A stretch of 64,000 bases of DNA from Corynebacterium yudongzhengii (GCF_003065405.1 NZ_CP026947.1:2046001-2110000), one strand, 5' to 3'; shown: positions 1 through 11,188, counted from the stretch's first letter. A program made the numbers and translations. Notes: generated by a model from the sequence alone, not told the origin.

Positions 1-1756
1 CGGCGTGCTTCGGGCCTTCCCCACCCTGCGGGTTGGTCCGAGAGACTTCCTCGCGCGGGTCGGCATCGTGGCCGACGTGGGCCTCGCGACGCATGCGCTC
101 GACCATGTGCGGGTAGTGCAGCTCGAAGGCCGGACGCTCGGAGCGGATGCGCGGCAGGGACACGAAGTTGTGGCCCGGAGGCGGGCAGGAGGTAGCCCAC
201 TCGAGGGAGTTGCCGTAACCCCACGGATCGTCGACGGTGACGACCTCGCCGTAGCGCCAGGAGCGGAACACGTTCCAGACGAACGGGATAACCGAGGCAC
301 CCAGGATGAAGGAGAAGATCGTGGAGATCTGGTTGAGGAGGGTGAAGCCATCGGAATCCAGGTAGTCGGCGTAACGACGCGGCATGCCCATGTTGCCCAG
401 CCAGTGCTGGACCATGAAGGTGCCCTGGAAGCCGATGAAGGTCAGCCAGAAGTGGATCTTGCCCAGGCGCTCGTCGAGCATACGGCCGGTCATCTTCGGG
501 AACCAGAAGTAGACGCCAGCGTAGGAGGCGAACACCACGGTGCCGAACAGGGTGTAGTGGAAGTGGGCGATCAGGAAGTAGGACTCCGCCAGGTGGAAGT
601 CCAGCGGCGGGGAGGCCAGCATGATGCCGGTGAGACCACCGAAGAGGAAGGTGGCCATGAAGCCCATCGCCCAAATCATCGGGGTCTGCCAGGTGATGTG
701 GCCGTTCCACATGGTGCCGACCCAGTTGAAGAACTTCATACCGGTCGGGACCGCGATGAGGAACGTCATGAACGAGAAGAACGGCAGCAGCACGGCGCCG
801 GTGACGTACATGTGGTGCGCCCAGACGGCCATGGACAGCGAGCCGATGGCCAGGGTGGCGAAGACCAGGCCGATGTAGCCGAAGACCGGCTTACGGGAGA
901 AGACCGGGATGACCTCGGAGATCACACCGAAGAATGGCAACGCGAGGACGTAGACCTCCGGGTGGCCGAAGAACCAGAACAGGTGCTGCCACAGGATGGC
1001 GCCACCGTTGGCGGAGTCGTAGATGTTGCCGCCGAGCTTGCGGTCGTAGAGAACGCCGAGAGCAGCGGCCAGCAGCAGCGGGAAGATCATCAGGGCGATG
1101 ATCGAGGTGGTGAAGATGGACCAGCAGAAGACCGGCATGCGGAACATGGTCATGCCCGGTGCGCGCATGGTCAGAACGGTGGTGGCCATGTTGATGGCCG
1201 AGGCGACGGTACCGATACCGGTGGCACCGACACCGACGATCCACATGTCCGCGCCGATGCCCGGGGTGTGGACCTCGTCAGCCAGCGGCATGTACATGGT
1301 CCAGCCGAAGTCGGCGGCACCGCCCGGGGTGAGGAAGCCGGAGAGCATCGCGACACCACCGATGGTGGTGATCCAGAAGCCGAAGGCGTTCAGACGCGGG
1401 AAGGCGACGTCGGGGGCACCGATCTGCAGGGGCAGAACGTAGTTAGCGAAACCCCAGACGATCGGAGTACCGAACAGCAGCAGCATCACCGTGCCGTGCA
1501 TGGTGAACAGCTGGTTGAACTGCTCATTGGACAGAAACTGCAGACCCGGGGAGAACAGCTCCGCACGGATCAGCAGGGCCATCAGGCCGCCCAGGAAAAA
1601 GAAGCTGAACGACATGATGATGTACATGATGCCGAGCTGCTTATGGTCGGTCGTGGTGAGCATCATCCAGGCCTTGGAACCGCGCTTGGAATGCCCGGTC
1701 GGCTCTGGACGTTCCGGCGCGACGTAATTGTCGAGCCTTGGCGCCACAGCGGTCAT
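1..1756 (-). CDS. ctaD: Cytochrome c oxidase (aa3) subunit I, 3' end outside window
   Basis: Catalytic subunit of the terminal aa3 oxidase: oxidises cytochrome c, reduces oxygen to water and pumps protons across the cytoplasmic membrane. The reading frame is open from the ATG at 1756 to the window edge (585 codons, no stop), so only the extreme C-terminus is missing. Visible family signatures are HPEVY near residue 265 (the His-Tyr cross-link and CuB ligand), HHMYVTG near 314 (CuB ligands) and HFHYTLFG near 395 (heme ligands), set in about twelve hydrophobic segments. An AGGAGG-type ribosome site lies 6 bases before the ATG. A long open frame on the opposite strand is a codon-bias shadow. The next gene upstream is nrdF, on the same strand but 285 bp away, so probably a separate transcript. 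Confidence 0.96.
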   Translation of the reverse strand, partial: MTAVAPRLDNYVAPERPEPTGHSKRGSKAWMMLTTTDHKQLGIMYIIMSFSFFFLGGLMALLIRAELFSPGLQFLSNEQFNQLFTMHGTVMLLLFGTPIVWGFANYVLPLQIGAPDVAFPRLNAFGFWITTIGGVAMLSGFLTPGGAADFGWTMYMPLADEVHTPGIGADMWIVGVGATGIGTVASAINMATTVLTMRAPGMTMFRMPVFCWSIFTTSIIALMIFPLLLAAALGVLYDRKLGGNIYDSANGGAILWQHLFWFFGHPEVYVLALPFFGVISEVIPVFSRKPVFGYIGLVFATLAIGSLSMAVWAHHMYVTGAVLLPFFSFMTFLIAVPTGMKFFNWVGTMWNGHITWQTPMIWAMGFMATFLFGGLTGIMLASPPLDFHLAESYFLIAHFHYTLFGTVVFASYAGVYFWFPKMTGRMLDERLGKIHFWLTFIGFQGTFMVQHWLGNMGMPRRYADYLDSDGFTLLNQISTIFSFILGASVIPFVWNVFRSWRYGEVVTVDDPWGYGNSLEWATSCPPPGHNFVSLPRIRSERPAFELHYPHMVERMRREAHVGHDADPREEVSRTNPQGGEGPKHA

Positions 1757-2041
1757 TGGTTCCTCCTGACAACGAACGCGCCAGATTTGCGAGTAATCCG
1801 GACGCGTCTTGGTTTTTCAGTCGTTCACTCTAATCCCTGAGAACGACTTAATCCAGCTGTTTCCCAGACTGGAGACACAGTTATTGTATCCTCTCACTTC
1901 CCCAGGCAAGGCCCGATTCGACGACGTGGTTATTCGTCGATCGTGACCGCAGGGAAAGGGGCGCCGGCCGTGACGTACTCCACAGTCGCTTCCGCCGCCA
2001 CCCCCGGTTTCGGAGTCGTCCGAAAGGTTGAGAGGCCCAGT

Positions 2042-3157
<1,116 letters not shown>

Positions 3158-3288
3158 TCACCCTCAAATGGGCCTAAGATCACAAGTCTTATTCAGTGGG
3201 ATCGTATGATAGTTTTATAAGTTTGCGTTCCTCTCCCGACCGGTGGAGCCGGTCACGGCCCACCAGAGACCGAAAGGACTGCGGTGCC

Positions 3289-4044
3289 ATGGCCACAGAC
3301 AACCCGGCATCTTCCGCCACTCCTTTGCTCGCCAGCGTTCTCGACGAGCTCGGACGAGAGATCATCTCCGGCCAGCTGCCGGAGGGCCACATCTTCACCT
3401 TGCAGGATCTCGGCGAGCGCTTCGACATCTCCCGCACTGTCTCCCGCGAGGCCATGCGCGCCTTAGAGCAGCTGGGCTTGGTCTCCTCCTCCCGGCGCGT
3501 CGGCATTACCGTGCGCAGTTCGGAGTCGTGGTCAGTTTTCGATCCGACGGTAATCACCTGGCGCCTCCAAGACGATCGAGAGCGCCCGCGCCAGCTGCGC
3601 TCGCTGACGGAGATGCGCATCGCCGTCGAGCCGGTCGCCGCCTTCCGGGCCGCCATGAACGCCACGGAGGCGCAACGCGAGGAGCTGGTCGCCCTCGCCT
3701 CCGTCATCCGGGCGCTCGGTGAGGGCACCCAGGGCGCCAGCAGTGACTTTTTGCAGGCAGACATCCGCTTCCACACCCTGTTGCTCGAGGCCTCCGGCAA
3801 TGAGATGTTCCGCGCATTGGCCCCGTCGCTACTTAAAGCGCTCTATGGCCGCACGGAGTAAGCGCTCTATGGCCGCACGGAGTTCGGCCTCCAGCCGGAG
3901 GTACCCACCCCGGCCGCGCTCGATGCGCACGAGGAGCTCGCGCGCGCCGTGGCGCAGCAGGAGCCGATGGCCGCGGAGCAGGCCTCGCGCGATCTGCTCG
4001 CGGAGGTGCGCGACGCCCTAGCCGGGCCCATCATCTCCTCCTAG
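3289..4044 (+). pseudogene. gntR1: GntR/FadR-type regulator interrupted by a 24-bp tandem duplication (gntR1-like)
   Basis: GntR-family repressor with an N-terminal winged helix (about residues 12-75) and a C-terminal FCD ligand-binding domain. By position between nrdF and nrdE it corresponds to what I recall as C. glutamicum gntR1, a regulator of gluconate catabolism and sugar uptake; that link is from memory. The ATG at 3289 has GAAAGGA upstream. A 24-bp unit (3836-3859) is repeated exactly at 3860-3883. The junction makes an in-frame TAA at 3859-3861, leaving a 190-residue product that lacks about 53 C-terminal residues. Removing one copy restores an open frame of 243 codons ending at the TAG at 4042-4044, which overlaps the convergent nrdE stop. 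The damage is therefore one event. It may be real or an assembly artefact. Confidence 0.85.
3836..3883 (+). repeat. 24-bp perfect tandem duplication inside the gntR1-like gene
   Basis: Two identical adjacent 24-base units, 3836-3859 and 3860-3883, read directly from the sequence. The length is a multiple of three, so the frame is kept, but the junction codon becomes TAA. Loss of one unit would restore the gene, so this could behave as a reversible off-switch through replication slippage. Confidence 0.97.
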
Positions 4045-6206
4045 AGCATGCAGGAGACGCAGCCTTCGACCTCGGTGCCGGCGAGTGCCATCTGGCGCAG
4101 ACGGATGTAATACAGCGTCTTGATGCCCTTGGTCCAAGCGTAGATCTGGGCGCGGTTGATGTCGCGGGTGGTGACGGTGTCCTTGAAGAACAGCGTCAGC
4201 GACAGGCCCTGATCGACGTAGCGCGTGGCGACGGCATAAGTGTCGATGACCTTTTCATAGCCGATCTCGTAGGAATCATCGAAGTACTCGAGGTTGTCGT
4301 TATCCATGTGCGGCGCCGGGTAGTAGACGCGGCCGATCTTGCCTTCCTTGCGGATCTCAATCTTGGAGGCGATGGGGTGGATCGACGAGGTCGAGTTGTT
4401 GATGTAGGAGATCGAACCGGTCGGCGGCACCGCCTGGAGGTAGGCGTTGTAGATGCCGTGCTCCATGACGTCGGCCTTGAGCTGCGCCCAGTCCTCGGCG
4501 CTCGGGGTGTAGATCGAGGAGTTTGCGAACAGTCCCTTAACCCGCTCGGTCTTAGGGGCGAACTCCGCCGGATCGTAGCGGTCGAAGAAGGAGCCGTCGG
4601 CGTAGTCCGAGGTGGCGAAGGTGCCGAAGGCCTCGCCGCGCTCGCGGGCGATCTTGTTAGAGGCCTTGATGGCGGCGTACATCACCGACGCGAAGTAGGC
4701 GTTGGTGAAGTCCAAGCCTTCCTCGGAGCCATAGTGGATGCGCTCGCGGCCGAGGTAGCCATGGAGGTTCATCTGGCCGAGGCCGATGGCATGCGAGGAG
4801 TCGTTGCCTTCGCGGATGGACGGCACCGAGTCGATGGAGGTCTGATCGGAGACGGAGGTCAGCGCGCGCACGGCCGTCTCGACGGTCTTGTCGAAGTCGG
4901 GGGAATCCATCGTCTTGGCGATGTTCAGTGAGCCGAGGTTGCAGGAGATGTCGTGGCCGATGGTGTCGTAGGTGAGGTCGTCGTTAAGCACCGAGGCGTT
5001 GTTGACCTGCAGGATCTCCGAGCACAGGTTGGACATGTTCACGCGGCCCTCGATGGGGTTTGCGCGGTTGACCGTGTCCTCGAACATGATGTACGGGTAG
5101 CCGGATTCGAACTGGATCTCGGCGAGGGTCTGGAAGAAGTCGCGGGCGTTGATCTTCGCCTTGCGGATGTGGTCGTTTTCGACCATGTCCCAGTAGTGCT
5201 CGGTCACCGAGATATCACCGAAGGGCTTGCCGTAGACGCGCTCGACGTCGTAGGGCGAGAAGAGGTACATGTCGTCGTTCTTCTTGGCCAGCTCAAAGGT
5301 GATGTCCGGGATGACCACGCCGAGCGAGAGGGTCTTGATGCGGATCTTCTCATCCGCGTTCTCCCGCTTGGTGTCCAAGAAACGCATGATGTCCGGGTGG
5401 TGGGCGTTGAGGTAGACCGCGCCGGCGCCCTGGCGGGCTCCGAGCTGGTTGGCGTAGGAGAAGGAGTCCTCCAGCAGTTTCATCACGGGGATGACGCCCG
5501 AGGACTGGTTCTCGATGTGCTTGATCGGCGCGCCGGCTTCACGGATGTTGCTGAGCAGCAGGGCGACGCCGCCGCCGCGCTTGGACAGCTGCAACGCGGA
5601 GTTGATGGCACGGCCGATGGATTCCATGTTGTCCTCGATGCGCAGCAGGAAGCAGGAGACGAGCTCGCCGCGCTGGGCCTTGCCGGCGTTGAGGAAGGTC
5701 GGGGTGGCGGGCTGGAAGCGACCGCCCATGATCTCGTCCACGAGGTCTTCGGCGACGGCGGTGTTGCCGTCACCGAGGAAGAGCGCGGTCATGGCGACGC
5801 GGTCCTCGAAACGCTCGAGGTAGCGCTTTCCATCGAAGGTCTTCAGGGTGTACGACGTGTAGTACTTGTAGGCGCCCAAGAAGCTCGGGAAGCGGAACTT
5901 GAAGGCATAGGCGCGCTTGTAGAGGCTCTTGACGAAGTCGAAGTCGTACTTATCGAGCACCTCCGGCTCGTAGTACTTGTTCTCGATGAGGTAGCGCAGC
6001 TTTTCTTCCAGATCGTGGAAGTAGACGGTGTTCTGGTTGACGTGCTGCAAGAAGAACTGGTTGGCGGCTTCCCGGTCCTTGTCGAACTGGATCTTGCCGT
6101 TCTCGTCGTAGAGGTTGAGCAGCGCGTTGAGCGCGTGGTAATCGAGTTCGTCGTTGACCGGCTTATCCGATCCGGAGGCTCCGAGCACAGTGGTGGTGGA
6201 AGTCAC
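4041..6206 (-). CDS. nrdE: Class Ib ribonucleoside-diphosphate reductase alpha subunit NrdE
   Basis: Large catalytic subunit that reduces ribonucleoside diphosphates to deoxy forms, working with NrdF. It is 721 residues, normal for the family. Visible: the N-terminal redox cysteine in GELVSCFLL (about residue 187), the catalytic radical cysteine in MSNLCSEIL (about 395), the partner cysteine in [10 protein letters not shown] (about 425), the radical-transfer tyrosines in the [11 protein letters not shown] segment near the C-terminus, and the terminal CVSCML pair that receives electrons from NrdH. The start is GTG at 6206, preceded by AGAAAGG. It is the last gene of the nrdH-nrdI-nrdE run. Its TAG overlaps the restored stop of the convergent gntR1-like gene. 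Confidence 0.97.
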   Translation of the reverse strand: MTSTTTVLGASGSDKPVNDELDYHALNALLNLYDENGKIQFDKDREAANQFFLQHVNQNTVYFHDLEEKLRYLIENKYYEPEVLDKYDFDFVKSLYKRAYAFKFRFPSFLGAYKYYTSYTLKTFDGKRYLERFEDRVAMTALFLGDGNTAVAEDLVDEIMGGRFQPATPTFLNAGKAQRGELVSCFLLRIEDNMESIGRAINSALQLSKRGGGVALLLSNIREAGAPIKHIENQSSGVIPVMKLLEDSFSYANQLGARQGAGAVYLNAHHPDIMRFLDTKRENADEKIRIKTLSLGVVIPDITFELAKKNDDMYLFSPYDVERVYGKPFGDISVTEHYWDMVENDHIRKAKINARDFFQTLAEIQFESGYPYIMFEDTVNRANPIEGRVNMSNLCSEILQVNNASVLNDDLTYDTIGHDISCNLGSLNIAKTMDSPDFDKTVETAVRALTSVSDQTSIDSVPSIREGNDSSHAIGLGQMNLHGYLGRERIHYGSEEGLDFTNAYFASVMYAAIKASNKIARERGEAFGTFATSDYADGSFFDRYDPAEFAPKTERVKGLFANSSIYTPSAEDWAQLKADVMEHGIYNAYLQAVPPTGSISYINNSTSSIHPIASKIEIRKEGKIGRVYYPAPHMDNDNLEYFDDSYEIGYEKVIDTYAVATRYVDQGLSLTLFFKDTVTTRDINRAQIYAWTKGIKTLYYIRLRQMALAGTEVEGCVSCML

Positions 6207-6268
6207 GTCGACCTTTCTGGGGTGGGCGGAAGGTGGATGAAGTTTTTCGGTGGACAGGTGTTTTCTCT

Positions 6269-6706
6269 TTAACCGGCGGCGGGTTCGGCTAGGCCGAGAC
6301 GCACGGCGTGGGTTTTCAGCCCTTCGCGCACGACGCGCACGTCTTCGTCGTTACCCATGATCTCGAAGCGGTAGACATAAGGCACGCCACACTTTCGGGA
6401 GATGATGTCTCCCGCCTTGCCGAAATCGGCGCCGAAGTTGGCGTTCCCGCTGGAGATCACCGCGCGGATGAAGCTGCGGTTGTGCTCGTCGTTGAGGAAT
6501 CTGATGACCTGCGGCGGCACTGGCCGGCTGTTTTGGCCGCTTATCGACACCCCGCCCCCGTAGGTCGGGCACACCAGCACATAGGGCTCGTCGACGCGCA
6601 GCGGCGGGTCAGTGGGCCGCAGCGGGATGCGCGCGCTGGGCAGTTGCAGTTTGTCGACAAACCGTCGCGTGTTCTCCGTGACCGAGGAGAAGTACACGAT
6701 CAGCAT
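6269..6706 (-). CDS. nrdI: NrdI flavodoxin-like protein for class Ib RNR cofactor assembly
   Basis: FMN protein that supplies the oxidant for assembly of the manganese-tyrosyl cofactor in NrdF. The 145-residue product starts MLIVYFSS, and the flavodoxin-like phosphate loop is [11 protein letters not shown]. It continues with the conserved PTYGGG segment (about residue 45) and the SSGNANFG loop typical of NrdI. I chose the ATG at 6706. The frame is open further upstream, but the extra 28 residues have no family resemblance. It lies between nrdH and nrdE on the same strand with short gaps (141 and 62 bp) and should be co-transcribed from the nrdH promoter. Confidence 0.95.
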   Translation of the reverse strand: MLIVYFSSVTENTRRFVDKLQLPSARIPLRPTDPPLRVDEPYVLVCPTYGGGVSISGQNSRPVPPQVIRFLNDEHNRSFIRAVISSGNANFGADFGKAGDIISRKCGVPYVYRFEIMGNDEDVRVVREGLKTHAVRLGLAEPAAG

Positions 6707-6847
6707 GATCGACTCACGTCCCTTCTCATAAGCTAAACCGCCCCGAGGAATCGAATCGAGGCGGTGGAATCTTCTTGCGTGGGCCGGCACACTGGCGTGC
6801 TTCGCCGCCTCCCCTACTCCCCGGGGCGGCGGCTGCGACCCGAGGGT

Positions 6848-7081
6848 TTAAGCGACCTGCGCGGCGAGGCCGCGGATGCGGTCCGGGCGGAAGCCGGACC
6901 AGTGCTCGCCGCCAACCTCGACGACGGGAGCCTGCAGGTAGCCGAGCGCCATGATGTAGTCACGGGCCTCGTCATCGACGGAGACATCGACGAGATCGTA
7001 ATCGAGTCCGGCGCGGTCGAGAGCCTTCGTGGTGGCGTTGCACTGGACGCAGGCGGGCTTGGTGTAGACGGTGATGGCCAT
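6848..7081 (-). CDS. nrdH: NrdH glutaredoxin-like electron donor for class Ib RNR
   Basis: Small thioredoxin-fold protein (77 residues) that re-reduces the C-terminal cysteine pair of NrdE. The active site CVQC appears at about residues 11-14 in the context KPACVQC, followed by the GLDYDLVDVS strand and the C-terminal GFRPDRI motif that marks NrdH rather than ordinary glutaredoxins. The ATG at 7081 has GAGGA upstream; the longer frame adds 11 unrelated residues. It is the first gene of nrdHIE, downstream of a region with two candidate NrdR boxes. Confidence 0.95.
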   Translation of the reverse strand: MAITVYTKPACVQCNATTKALDRAGLDYDLVDVSVDDEARDYIMALGYLQAPVVEVGGEHWSGFRPDRIRGLAAQVA

Positions 7082-7221
7082 GGGTGAAAGTCCTCGCTTC
7101 GGTGTAGGGAGCATCTCTGCGGTGACTCGTCGTAGTGGTCCTGACGTCGTCCCAGGGCCGCGACCGACGGAGCTGATTATGATCTTTGTTCCTGTCCTCC
7201 CCTCTCGGGGGCGACACCAAA

Positions 7222-7271
7222 AGACACTATACTTTGTACCCTAAACCCGCAACACGCACTACATATAGTAG
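7222..7271 (-). promoter_or_regulatory. nrdHIE promoter with two candidate NrdR boxes
   Basis: Two 16-base sites at 7222-7237 and 7256-7271 each match the known NrdR box consensus (acaCwAtATaTwgtgt) at about 12 of 16 positions. The cores are CTATACTTTGT and CACTACATATAG. They start 34 bases apart, close to three helical turns, as in other NrdR-controlled nrd promoters. A minus-strand -10 of TATAGT (7226-7231) overlaps the proximal box, so binding would block RNA polymerase. Matches were judged by eye; nrdR is not in the window. Confidence 0.6.
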
Positions 7272-7477
7272 TTACATCCGTGAAATTCCAGGTGGCTGCA
7301 GGGTCGAGCCCCACATGTTGCCTCGCGGCGGCCAGCGCCTTACGTCCCGCGACTTACACCCGTGGGATTATCCGCAGCTCGCACTTTCTGCCGTTATCAA
7401 ATTGTTATCTTGAGGTCACCGAGAGTTAGCTGACAGAGCGATCCGAGACTAGGGGTGGTCATCCGCCTCCGCATGAG

Positions 7478-7575
7478 GCGCTAACGCTGATCGAAAGCAG
7501 CCACCCCTAAAGGAGTACTCGTTTCGACCGCGCGGGACTCCTTTCTGTCAGGGTGATTTCGACCAGCGATAGCGC
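7478..7575. repeat. GGTCGAAA-type palindromic repeat, copy A1
   Basis: A 98-bp imperfect palindrome. The 19-base ends (GCGCTAACGCTGATCGAAA on the left, and the complement of TTTCGACCAGCGATAGCGC on the right) agree at 17 of 19 positions. An inner pair, CACCCCTAAAGGAGT against ACTCCTTT...AGGGTG, continues the stem. The central part holds TTTCGACCGCGCGGG. It shows no coding potential of its own and belongs to a six-copy family in this window. Confidence 0.85.
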
Positions 7576-7698
7576 AACACGGGGGTTCCGCCGGTCGGCA
7601 GGGGGTTATGCCGCTTTGCTCGGGCACGCCAGCCCCACGCGTCGCATTAGCCCCTTCCGCAAGCTCTCATGATCTAAGGTGCTTTGCCTGACCATGCC

Positions 7699-7792
7699 GC
7701 GCTAACGCTGGTCGAAAGGAATGACCCCTAAAGGAGTGCTCGTTTCGACCGCGCGCGACTCCTTTCGGACCGACTCCTTTCGACCGGGCGCC
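7699..7792. repeat. GGTCGAAA-type palindromic repeat, copy A2
   Basis: Same left end as copy A1 (GCGCTAACGCTGGTCGAAA) and the same interior (ACCCCTAAAGGAGTGCTCG, TTTCGACCGCGCG). The right arm is degenerate, ending CTCCTTTCGACCGGGCGCC. It is in the same orientation as A1, 123 bp from it. Between and around the two copies (7272-7900) I see no gene. Confidence 0.8.
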
Positions 7793-7905
7793 GAAAAGCG
7801 ACACCGCAGCTTACCCTTCACCCGCAATCCGTCCCCACGCCCCGCCATCAGCCCCCTGCGCCCCAGCTTCCACCCCACAGCCAAACGACCCCAAAAACGA
7901 AAAGA

Positions 7906-7930
7906 GCCACCCGCCTTAACGGCGAGTGGC
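7906..7930 (-). terminator. Rho-independent terminator of rpmJ
   Basis: Ten-base stem, GCCACCCGCC paired with GGCGAGTGGC, around a TTAAC loop. On the minus strand it is followed by CTCTTTTCGTTTTT. It lies 14 bases past the rpmJ stop. Confidence 0.85.
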
Positions 7931-7944
7931 CCTTCCGAGCGGGC

Positions 7945-8067
7945 TTAGCCCTGGCGAGCCTTGAAGCGCGGCTCCTTCTTGTTGATCACGTAGACCTTGC
8001 CGCGGCGACGGACAACCTGGGCGCCCGGCTTGTTCTTCAGCGACCGAAGCGACTTGCGAACCTTCAT
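7945..8067 (-). CDS. rpmJ: 50S ribosomal protein L36, cysteine-free (C-) type
   Basis: A 40-residue basic protein, [13 protein letters not shown]... ending FKARQG, of the bacterial L36 family. The zinc-binding form of L36 has a Cys3-His cluster. Here all cysteines are absent, so this is the C- form, which in many bacteria is a paralogue expressed when zinc is scarce. The ATG has an AAAGGAGC ribosome site upstream, and a strong terminator follows. The gene is monocistronic, between the repeat-bearing gap and the transporter gene. The C. glutamicum counterpart also sits beside nrdH as I recall. Confidence 0.93.
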   Translation of the reverse strand: MKVRKSLRSLKNKPGAQVVRRRGKVYVINKKEPRFKARQG

Positions 8068-8199
8068 CGGGCGCTCCTTTCCTTGTTGGGCTGTACTGGT
8101 ATTTACTAAGCCGGCGCGTGCACGGAGATGCCTGCGCCAGCTATGACACGTCGAAATATCTTAGCCTCTCACAACGAAGAGACCAAACCACCCGCCAAG

Positions 8200-9555
8200 C
8201 TAGCTGAAGCGGGCGCGGAACTCTTCGCCGACCTCGTCGAGGCCTCTGCCTTTGGTTTCCGGGATGAACGCGCGCACGAAGCCGAAGGCTGCGATGCCAA
8301 GGACGGCAAACATCACGAAGGTCGCGCTCGCGGAGACGGCCTCGACCAGCGGTAGGAAGAACTGCGCCACCGCCCAGTTCGCCGCCCACAGCGCCAGTCC
8401 CGCGACCCCCATGCCGAGGCCGCGAACCTGCAGCGGCACGATCTCGGAGATCAGCAGCCACGTCGTCGGCGAGACCGCCGCCTGCTGGGAGGCGATGAAC
8501 ACGGCCATCAGCCCGAGGGCGACGAGCGCTAGGGCCGGCGCTTCCACTGCGCGGCCGTAGACCACCGCCAGAACCGCCAGGGAGAGGACGTTGATGCCGA
8601 GCCCCCACAGCAGAAGCCGGCGGCGGCCCACGCGGTCGATGATCTGCAGGCCCACCCAGCAGGCGATGACGCTGACCGTGCCGATCACGATCGAGGTGTA
8701 GACCGCATTTGTCACCGACAACCCGACCTGGTTCATGAGCGTCGGGGCGAAGTACACGATGGCGTTGACGCCGGTGATCTGCTGGATCACGCCGATCACG
8801 ACAGCGACGAGCACCGTCATCTGCATCCAGCGGTGCTTGCGGAAGGTCCGCCACTCCCCGCGCCCCGCGCCGGAGCTCGTGGATTCGCCGACGAGCTGGG
8901 CGAGCTCGTCGGCACCTATGCCGGCGCGTTGCGCGACGAGGCAGGCCTGCTGGTGGCGTCCGCGGCGCGCGTACCAGACCGGGGTGTCCGCGAGGAAGAG
9001 CATGCCGACGGTCAGGATCAGCCCCGGCACCGCGGCGAATCCGAGCATGAGCTCCCAGTTCGCGGTGTGGGCGAGCGCGGAGTTGACCAAGAAGGCCACC
9101 AGCTGGCCGATCACAATCATCAGCGTGTTCAGCGAGACCATCTTGCCGCGCACGTCGGCGGGTACTTTCTCCGCGATGAACATCGGCACCACGATCGAGA
9201 CGGCACCGACAGCCAGTCCGAGCAGCGTGCGCGCCGCCCCGAGCGAGCCGACCGAGGAGGAAAACGCGCACCACAGCGAGCCGATGACGAAGATGACGCC
9301 GCCGATCATGAGGGTGCCGCGGCGGCCGAGGCCGTCGGCAACCCGCCCGCCCGTGAGCGCGCCGATCGCGGCGCCGACGAGCAGCATTGAGGTCACCCAG
9401 CCTTCTTGGGCGGGCGACATGTCGAATTCGGGCGCGATGAACAACAGCGCCCCGGAGATCACGCCGGTGTCATAACCGAACAGCAGACCCCCGAGGGCCG
9501 CGGTCCAGGAGACGAGGCGCACGTATCGACGCGCCTGTGTGTCTGCAGTTGTCAT
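8200..9555 (-). CDS. MFS sugar-porter family transporter
   Basis: A 451-residue protein with twelve predicted membrane segments and the signatures of the sugar porter branch of the major facilitator superfamily: [13 protein letters not shown] in helix 1, the GRRG loops after helices 2 and 8 (DGLGRRG, DRVGRRR), the [14 protein letters not shown] helix 7 motif, and the C-terminal PETKGR. Such proteins import hexoses, pentoses or inositol with protons; the substrate cannot be read from sequence. Helix 10 of the canonical pattern appears intact. It is divergent from nadE, with 35 bp between the two start codons, so the two promoters overlap. Confidence 0.9.
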   Translation of the reverse strand: MTTADTQARRYVRLVSWTAALGGLLFGYDTGVISGALLFIAPEFDMSPAQEGWVTSMLLVGAAIGALTGGRVADGLGRRGTLMIGGVIFVIGSLWCAFSSSVGSLGAARTLLGLAVGAVSIVVPMFIAEKVPADVRGKMVSLNTLMIVIGQLVAFLVNSALAHTANWELMLGFAAVPGLILTVGMLFLADTPVWYARRGRHQQACLVAQRAGIGADELAQLVGESTSSGAGRGEWRTFRKHRWMQMTVLVAVVIGVIQQITGVNAIVYFAPTLMNQVGLSVTNAVYTSIVIGTVSVIACWVGLQIIDRVGRRRLLLWGLGINVLSLAVLAVVYGRAVEAPALALVALGLMAVFIASQQAAVSPTTWLLISEIVPLQVRGLGMGVAGLALWAANWAVAQFFLPLVEAVSASATFVMFAVLGIAAFGFVRAFIPETKGRGLDEVGEEFRARFS

Positions 9556-9590
9556 GGCTTGCCATCTTGCCCCAGGCTAGGGTGAAAAGC

Positions 9591-10427
9591 ATGCCGGATC
9601 ATGCGAAAACGCAGCAGGAAGAGATTATCAATGCCCTGGGAGTGCGGGACTTGATCGATCCAGAGCGAGAGGTCGCCGAAAGGGTCGATTTCTTGTGCTC
9701 CTACCTCGCCGCGACGGGGGCGCGCGGGTTCGTCCTCGGCATCTCAGGCGGGCAGGATTCGACGCTGGCGGGGCGGCTGGCGCAGTTGGCCGTCGAGAAG
9801 CGGCGGGCCGCGGGTGCCGACGCCACCTTCCTCGCCGTCCGGCTCCCCCACGGGGTGCAGGCGGATGAAAAGGACGCGCAGATGGCCCTCGATTTCATCG
9901 CCCCGGACGAGCGCACGGTCGTCGACATCGCCCCGGCGACCGCCGCGCTGGCGGGGTCGGTGGCTAAGGCGGCGGGCGTCGAGAAGCTCGGCGATTTCAA
10001 CAACGGCAACGTCAAGGCGCGCATGCGCATGATCGCGCAATACGCGCTGGCCGGCGAGCGGGGGCTGCTGGTGATCGGCACGGATCACGCGGCGGAAAAC
10101 GTCACCGGGTTTTTCACCAAGCATGGCGACGGCGCCGCCGACCTCGTGCCGCTGGCCGGGCTGAACAAGCGCCAAGGCGCGGCGCTGCTGAAGCACCTCG
10201 GGGCGCCGGCGGCGACGTGGGAGAAGGTCCCCACCGCCGATCTGGAAGATGAGCGCCCCGCGCTTCCCGACGAAGAGGCCCTCGGCGTCAGCTACCCAGC
10301 CATCGACGACTACCTCGAGGGCCGCGAGGTAGAGGCGGCTGATCGCATACAGATCGAGAAGCTGTGGGCCCGCGGCGCGCACAAGCGTCACCTGCCGGCG
10401 ACGCCGCGCGATACGTGGTGGCGCTAG
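9591..10427 (+). CDS. nadE: NAD+ synthetase (ammonia-dependent)
   Basis: Last step of NAD biosynthesis: amidation of nicotinate adenine dinucleotide with ATP. The 278 residues match the single-domain, NH3-dependent type (no N-terminal glutaminase domain). The ATP pyrophosphatase motif is ISGGQDST (about residues 46-53). The downstream [31 protein letters not shown] stretch is highly typical (residues given here in two parts: [13 protein letters not shown], then TKHGDGAAD). The ATG at 9591 is preceded by TAGGGT and exactly seven bases, which fits a leaderless transcript. The stop overlaps the convergent fructosamine-kinase stop by four bases. Confidence 0.95.
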   Translation: MPDHAKTQQEEIINALGVRDLIDPEREVAERVDFLCSYLAATGARGFVLGISGGQDSTLAGRLAQLAVEKRRAAGADATFLAVRLPHGVQADEKDAQMALDFIAPDERTVVDIAPATAALAGSVAKAAGVEKLGDFNNGNVKARMRMIAQYALAGERGLLVIGTDHAAENVTGFFTKHGDGAADLVPLAGLNKRQGAALLKHLGAPAATWEKVPTADLEDERPALPDEEALGVSYPAIDDYLEGREVEAADRIQIEKLWARGAHKRHLPATPRDTWWR

Positions 10428-11188
10428 GTCAGAGTGCGCAGGGTGTCGCGGGCGGCGTCGATCAGCGCGTGCCCATAGGAGGGCCCGTGGCTTGCCGCGT
10501 GGACCGCGAGCGGATGCAGTTGGTGCAGCGAGGTGTGCTCGAGCCACCCCTGCGGCAGGGGATGGACCTCCTCGTAGCCTTCGCGGATGGCCTCTAGGTG
10601 CGGGGCGCCGAAGAGGGCGAGCATCGCCAGGTCGGTTTCGCGGTGGCCGCCGTGGGCGGCGGGATCGATCAGCGCGGGGCCTTCGGGGCCGAAGAGGAGG
10701 TTGCCGGCCCAGAGGTCGCCGTGGATGCGGGCCGGGGTGGCGGTGATGCCGGCGTCGCGCAGCGCCTCGCAGGCTTTTTCCACCTCGGCTAGACCGGAAG
10801 CATCGAGGTGACCGACGCGCACGGCCTTCTCCGCAAAGGGCAGAACGCGCTGGTTGATATAGAAGCGCGCCCAGTCGCTGTCCGGGGTGCACTCCTGTTC
10901 CTGGCGACCGATGTAGTTTCGCCCACCCCAGCCCGGCGGCGGGGCGCCGAAGGCGTCCGCACCGGTGTCGTGGATGCGGGCGAGCTCGCGGCCGGCGGTA
11001 CGCGCGGCGTCCGCGGTGGGCCGCGCAGAGGGGATCTTCTCGATGGTCAGGTAGTCCTCGCCGGCGTCGATGACGTCGACGACAATGTCGCTGCCCTCAC
11101 GCAGCCAGCGCAGACCGGCGGCTTCGGCACCGGCGTCCTCCGGGCCGGCGGTTCTTTTCGTCAGAGTCTCACTGCTTTGATGCGCCAT
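10424..11188 (-). CDS. Fructosamine kinase / aminoglycoside phosphotransferase-fold protein
   Basis: A 254-residue kinase of the fructosamine kinase family, which phosphorylates sugar residues of glycated amines so that they fall off. Signatures: the catalytic loop [12 protein letters not shown] (about residue 165) and the metal-binding [17 protein letters not shown] segment that follows. The N-terminal nucleotide-binding lobe is short, as in the bacterial family. The start is placed at the ATG at 11188; an in-frame TTG at 11221 adds an unlikely hydrophobic stretch. There is no clear ribosome site; TAATCT lies eight bases upstream. It is convergent with nadE. The true substrate is unknown. 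Confidence 0.85.
   Translation of the reverse strand: MAHQSSETLTKRTAGPEDAGAEAAGLRWLREGSDIVVDVIDAGEDYLTIEKIPSARPTADAARTAGRELARIHDTGADAFGAPPPGWGGRNYIGRQEQECTPDSDWARFYINQRVLPFAEKAVRVGHLDASGLAEVEKACEALRDAGITATPARIHGDLWAGNLLFGPEGPALIDPAAHGGHRETDLAMLALFGAPHLEAIREGYEEVHPLPQGWLEHTSLHQLHPLAVHAASHGPSYGHALIDAARDTLRTLT

Noticed and set aside
5..1840. Long open frame on the plus strand over ctaD
   Set aside because: It is the mirror of ctaD codon bias; the encoded protein is Gly/Asp/His-rich with no fold, and ctaD on the other strand has full family motifs.
8141..9274. 377-codon frame on the minus strand within the MFS transporter
   Set aside because: Arg/Pro/Ala-rich shadow frame; the transporter frame has all sugar-porter motifs.
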